NCBI GenBank assembly: GCA_027486345.1
Contig: JAIXPH010000005.1
Location: forward strand, 1 to 42,943
Source of the DNA: Paracoccaceae bacterium
GTDB taxonomy: Bacteria > Pseudomonadota > Alphaproteobacteria > Rhodobacterales > Rhodobacteraceae
Direction of reading: 5' to 3'
DNA length: 42,943 bases
The notes beneath the pieces were generated by a model. That model was not told the DNA's origin and did not search any database. It worked only from the letters and a program-made list of their open reading frames with translations. The position numbers and the translations under genes are program-made. Shown here in pieces: positions 41,670 to 42,943 of the stretch; within the stretch, counting starts at the first letter, position 1; every line of letters begins with the position of its first letter.

Positions 41670-42846
41670 GTTTACCCGCGACGCCTTTTCCCAAGTTCTG
41701 AACGGTCTGGAAGAACAGGCCGCCGTCGTGCTGTTGGGTCCGCGCCAAGCGGGCAAGACCACGCTGGCGCAGGACATCGCGGAACAGCGCGCGTCGGTTT
41801 ATCTGGACCTTGAACGCCCCTCAGATCGGCAGGTTCTGGCGGAGCCTGACCTCTATCTGACCGAACAGGCGGGCAAATTGGTGATTCTGGATGAAGTCCA
41901 GACCATGCCGGACCTCTTCAACAGCCTGCGCGGCCAGATCGATGCGCGGCGGCGGGCGGGGCATCGGGTGGGGCAATTCCTGCTACTAGGGTCGGCGTCG
42001 AATGTGCTGCTGCACCAATCGGCGGAGTCGCTGGCGGGGCGGGTGCGGTACATCGAACTGCCGCCGTTACGGCTGGATGAGGTGGGGGCGGACCTGCTGA
42101 CCCCGCTCTGGCTGCGCGGCGGCTTTCCGGACAGCCTGCAAGCCGGATCAGACCGCATCAGCCTGCGCTGGCGCGAGGATTTCATCCGCACCTACCTGGA
42201 ACGCGACATCCCCGCCCTTGGCCCCCGCCTGCCTGCGGCGACCTTGCGGCGGTTCTGGACCATGCTCGCCCATGCCCAAGGCGGGATTCTGAACGCGGCG
42301 GCTTTGGCCGAAGGCTTGGGCGTGTCGGGCCAGACCGTGGGGCGGTATCTGGACCTGCTGGTCGATCTGATGCTAGTGCGCCGGTTGATGCCGTGGCACG
42401 CCAATATCGGCAAACGGCTGGTCAAATCGCCCAAGGTCTATGTCCGCGACTCAGGTCTGGTGCATGCCCTGCTGGGGCTGGACTCGCTGGAATCGCTGCT
42501 GGGTCATCCCGTTGTCGGCGGATCATGGGAGGGGTTTGCCCTGGAAAACCTGATCAGCGCCGCGCCACCGGGGACAGAGCCGTTCTTTTACCGCAGCGCG
42601 GGCGGGGCAGAGTTGGACCTTGTCCTGCGCCTGCCCGATGGCAAAGTCTGGGCGATTGAGGTCAAGCGCACCACCGCGCCGCGCGTGACGCGGGGCTTCC
42701 ATCAGGCGGCGGCGGATATCGCCGCTGATCACCGCCTGCTCGTCTATGCGGGCGCGCATGAGGTGCCGGGCAAGGAAGGGTTGCGCGCCCTGCCCTTGCC
42801 CGCCGCCATTGCCGCCCTGCGCGGGCTCACCCGATCCGTCCTGTGA
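41668..42846 (+). CDS. AAA_14/DUF4143 ATPase
   Basis: 392 residues. Walker A is [12 protein letters not shown] near residue 28, Walker B is [14 protein letters not shown] near 75, and the sensor-like segment is [13 protein letters not shown]. The C-terminal part, from about residue 170 ([18 protein letters not shown]), has a winged-helix region and then a DUF4143 restriction-nuclease-like fold with [14 protein letters not shown] and [10 protein letters not shown]. Such proteins are widespread, often mobile, and of unclear function; roles in DNA binding or defence have been suggested. The 3' end overlaps the convergent pstB gene by 20 bases. Confidence 0.88.
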   Translation: MFTRDAFSQVLNGLEEQAAVVLLGPRQAGKTTLAQDIAEQRASVYLDLERPSDRQVLAEPDLYLTEQAGKLVILDEVQTMPDLFNSLRGQIDARRRAGHRVGQFLLLGSASNVLLHQSAESLAGRVRYIELPPLRLDEVGADLLTPLWLRGGFPDSLQAGSDRISLRWREDFIRTYLERDIPALGPRLPAATLRRFWTMLAHAQGGILNAAALAEGLGVSGQTVGRYLDLLVDLMLVRRLMPWHANIGKRLVKSPKVYVRDSGLVHALLGLDSLESLLGHPVVGGSWEGFALENLISAAPPGTEPFFYRSAGGAELDLVLRLPDGKVWAIEVKRTTAPRVTRGFHQAAADIAADHRLLVYAGAHEVPGKEGLRALPLPAAIAALRGLTRSVL

Positions 42847-42943
42847 TGTAGGATTCCGTGCGCGGGTCTTTTGGGTTGGTGAAGATGGTTCCGGTTTCGC
42901 CGTATTCGACCAGATGGCCGAGGTGGAAGAAGGCGGTGCGTTG
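42827..42943 (-). CDS. pstB: Phosphate ABC transporter ATP-binding protein PstB (C-terminus only)
   Basis: Only the last 38 codons are in the window, read leftward to a TGA at 42827-42829. The peptide includes [21 protein letters not shown] and ends ESYITGRIG, which is the well-known PstB C-terminus. The gene continues past the right edge. PstB powers high-affinity phosphate uptake. Its end overlaps the convergent ATPase gene by 20 bases. Confidence 0.9.
   Translation of the reverse strand, partial: QRTAFFHLGHLVEYGETGTIFTNPKDPRTESYITGRIG

Noticed and set aside
1-42943. CRISPR arrays, tRNA or rRNA genes
   Set aside because: No regularly spaced direct repeats and no tRNA or rRNA signatures were seen on either strand.

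Overview
The window is high-GC DNA from a chromosome or large replicon. It is most likely from an alphaproteobacterium of the Rhodobacteraceae type. I base this on base composition, gene content and a G/C hairpin followed by a GAGGATATTTG-type spacer that I associate with that family; this placement is inference, not a search result. No rRNA, tRNA or CRISPR array was seen. Nearly every junction inside the operons is a 4-base ATGA or GTGA overlap.

Left part (1-11394): a possible insertion-sequence end lies at the left edge. It is followed by an SDR plus flavin monooxygenase pair with a divergent AraC regulator. Then comes a complete-looking CoA-thioester aromatic pathway of the 2-aminobenzoyl-CoA or salicylyl-CoA type: a fused monooxygenase/reductase, SDR, MarR regulator, enoyl-CoA hydratase, acyl-CoA dehydrogenase, hotdog thioesterase and RidA-like protein, with a divergent 3-hydroxyacyl-CoA dehydrogenase. 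No dedicated CoA ligase lies beside it. A strong inverted repeat in the divergent promoter is a likely MarR site.

Middle part (about 11399-29459): two genes of unknown function, then the most unusual region, which looks like a small and possibly undescribed biosynthetic locus. One arm, read leftward, encodes a phosphopantetheinyl transferase, a 2-oxoglutarate/Fe(II) oxygenase, an adenylation-carrier-sulfotransferase protein, a docking-condensation-carrier-thioesterase protein with a relic adenylation subdomain and a Cys nucleophile, a cytosine-deaminase-like amidohydrolase and a Ser hydrolase. The other arm, read rightward, encodes a sulfotransferase-glycosyltransferase fusion, then an operon in which a free-standing adenylating enzyme and an acyl carrier protein are interleaved with all three parts of a tripartite tricarboxylate transporter (TctC, TctB, TctA). 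The simplest reading is that an imported carboxylate is activated onto a carrier protein and joined, hydroxylated and sulfated on the assembly line. The reverse, in which the transporter recovers the product, is also possible.

Right part (29600-42943): an atypical SDR, a ribose-type sugar ABC importer, and an idonate/ketogluconate/gluconate set: SMP-30 lactonase, L-idonate 5-dehydrogenase, 2-hydroxyacid dehydrogenase, gluconate 5-dehydrogenase, gluconokinase, a 3-hydroxyisobutyrate-dehydrogenase-like enzyme and a small ferredoxin-fold protein. Two LacI regulators accompany them, with palindromes of the TGTTA-N4-TAACA class before several of these genes. The window ends with an AAA_14/DUF4143 ATPase preceded by a 41-base near-palindrome, and with the 3' end of pstB.
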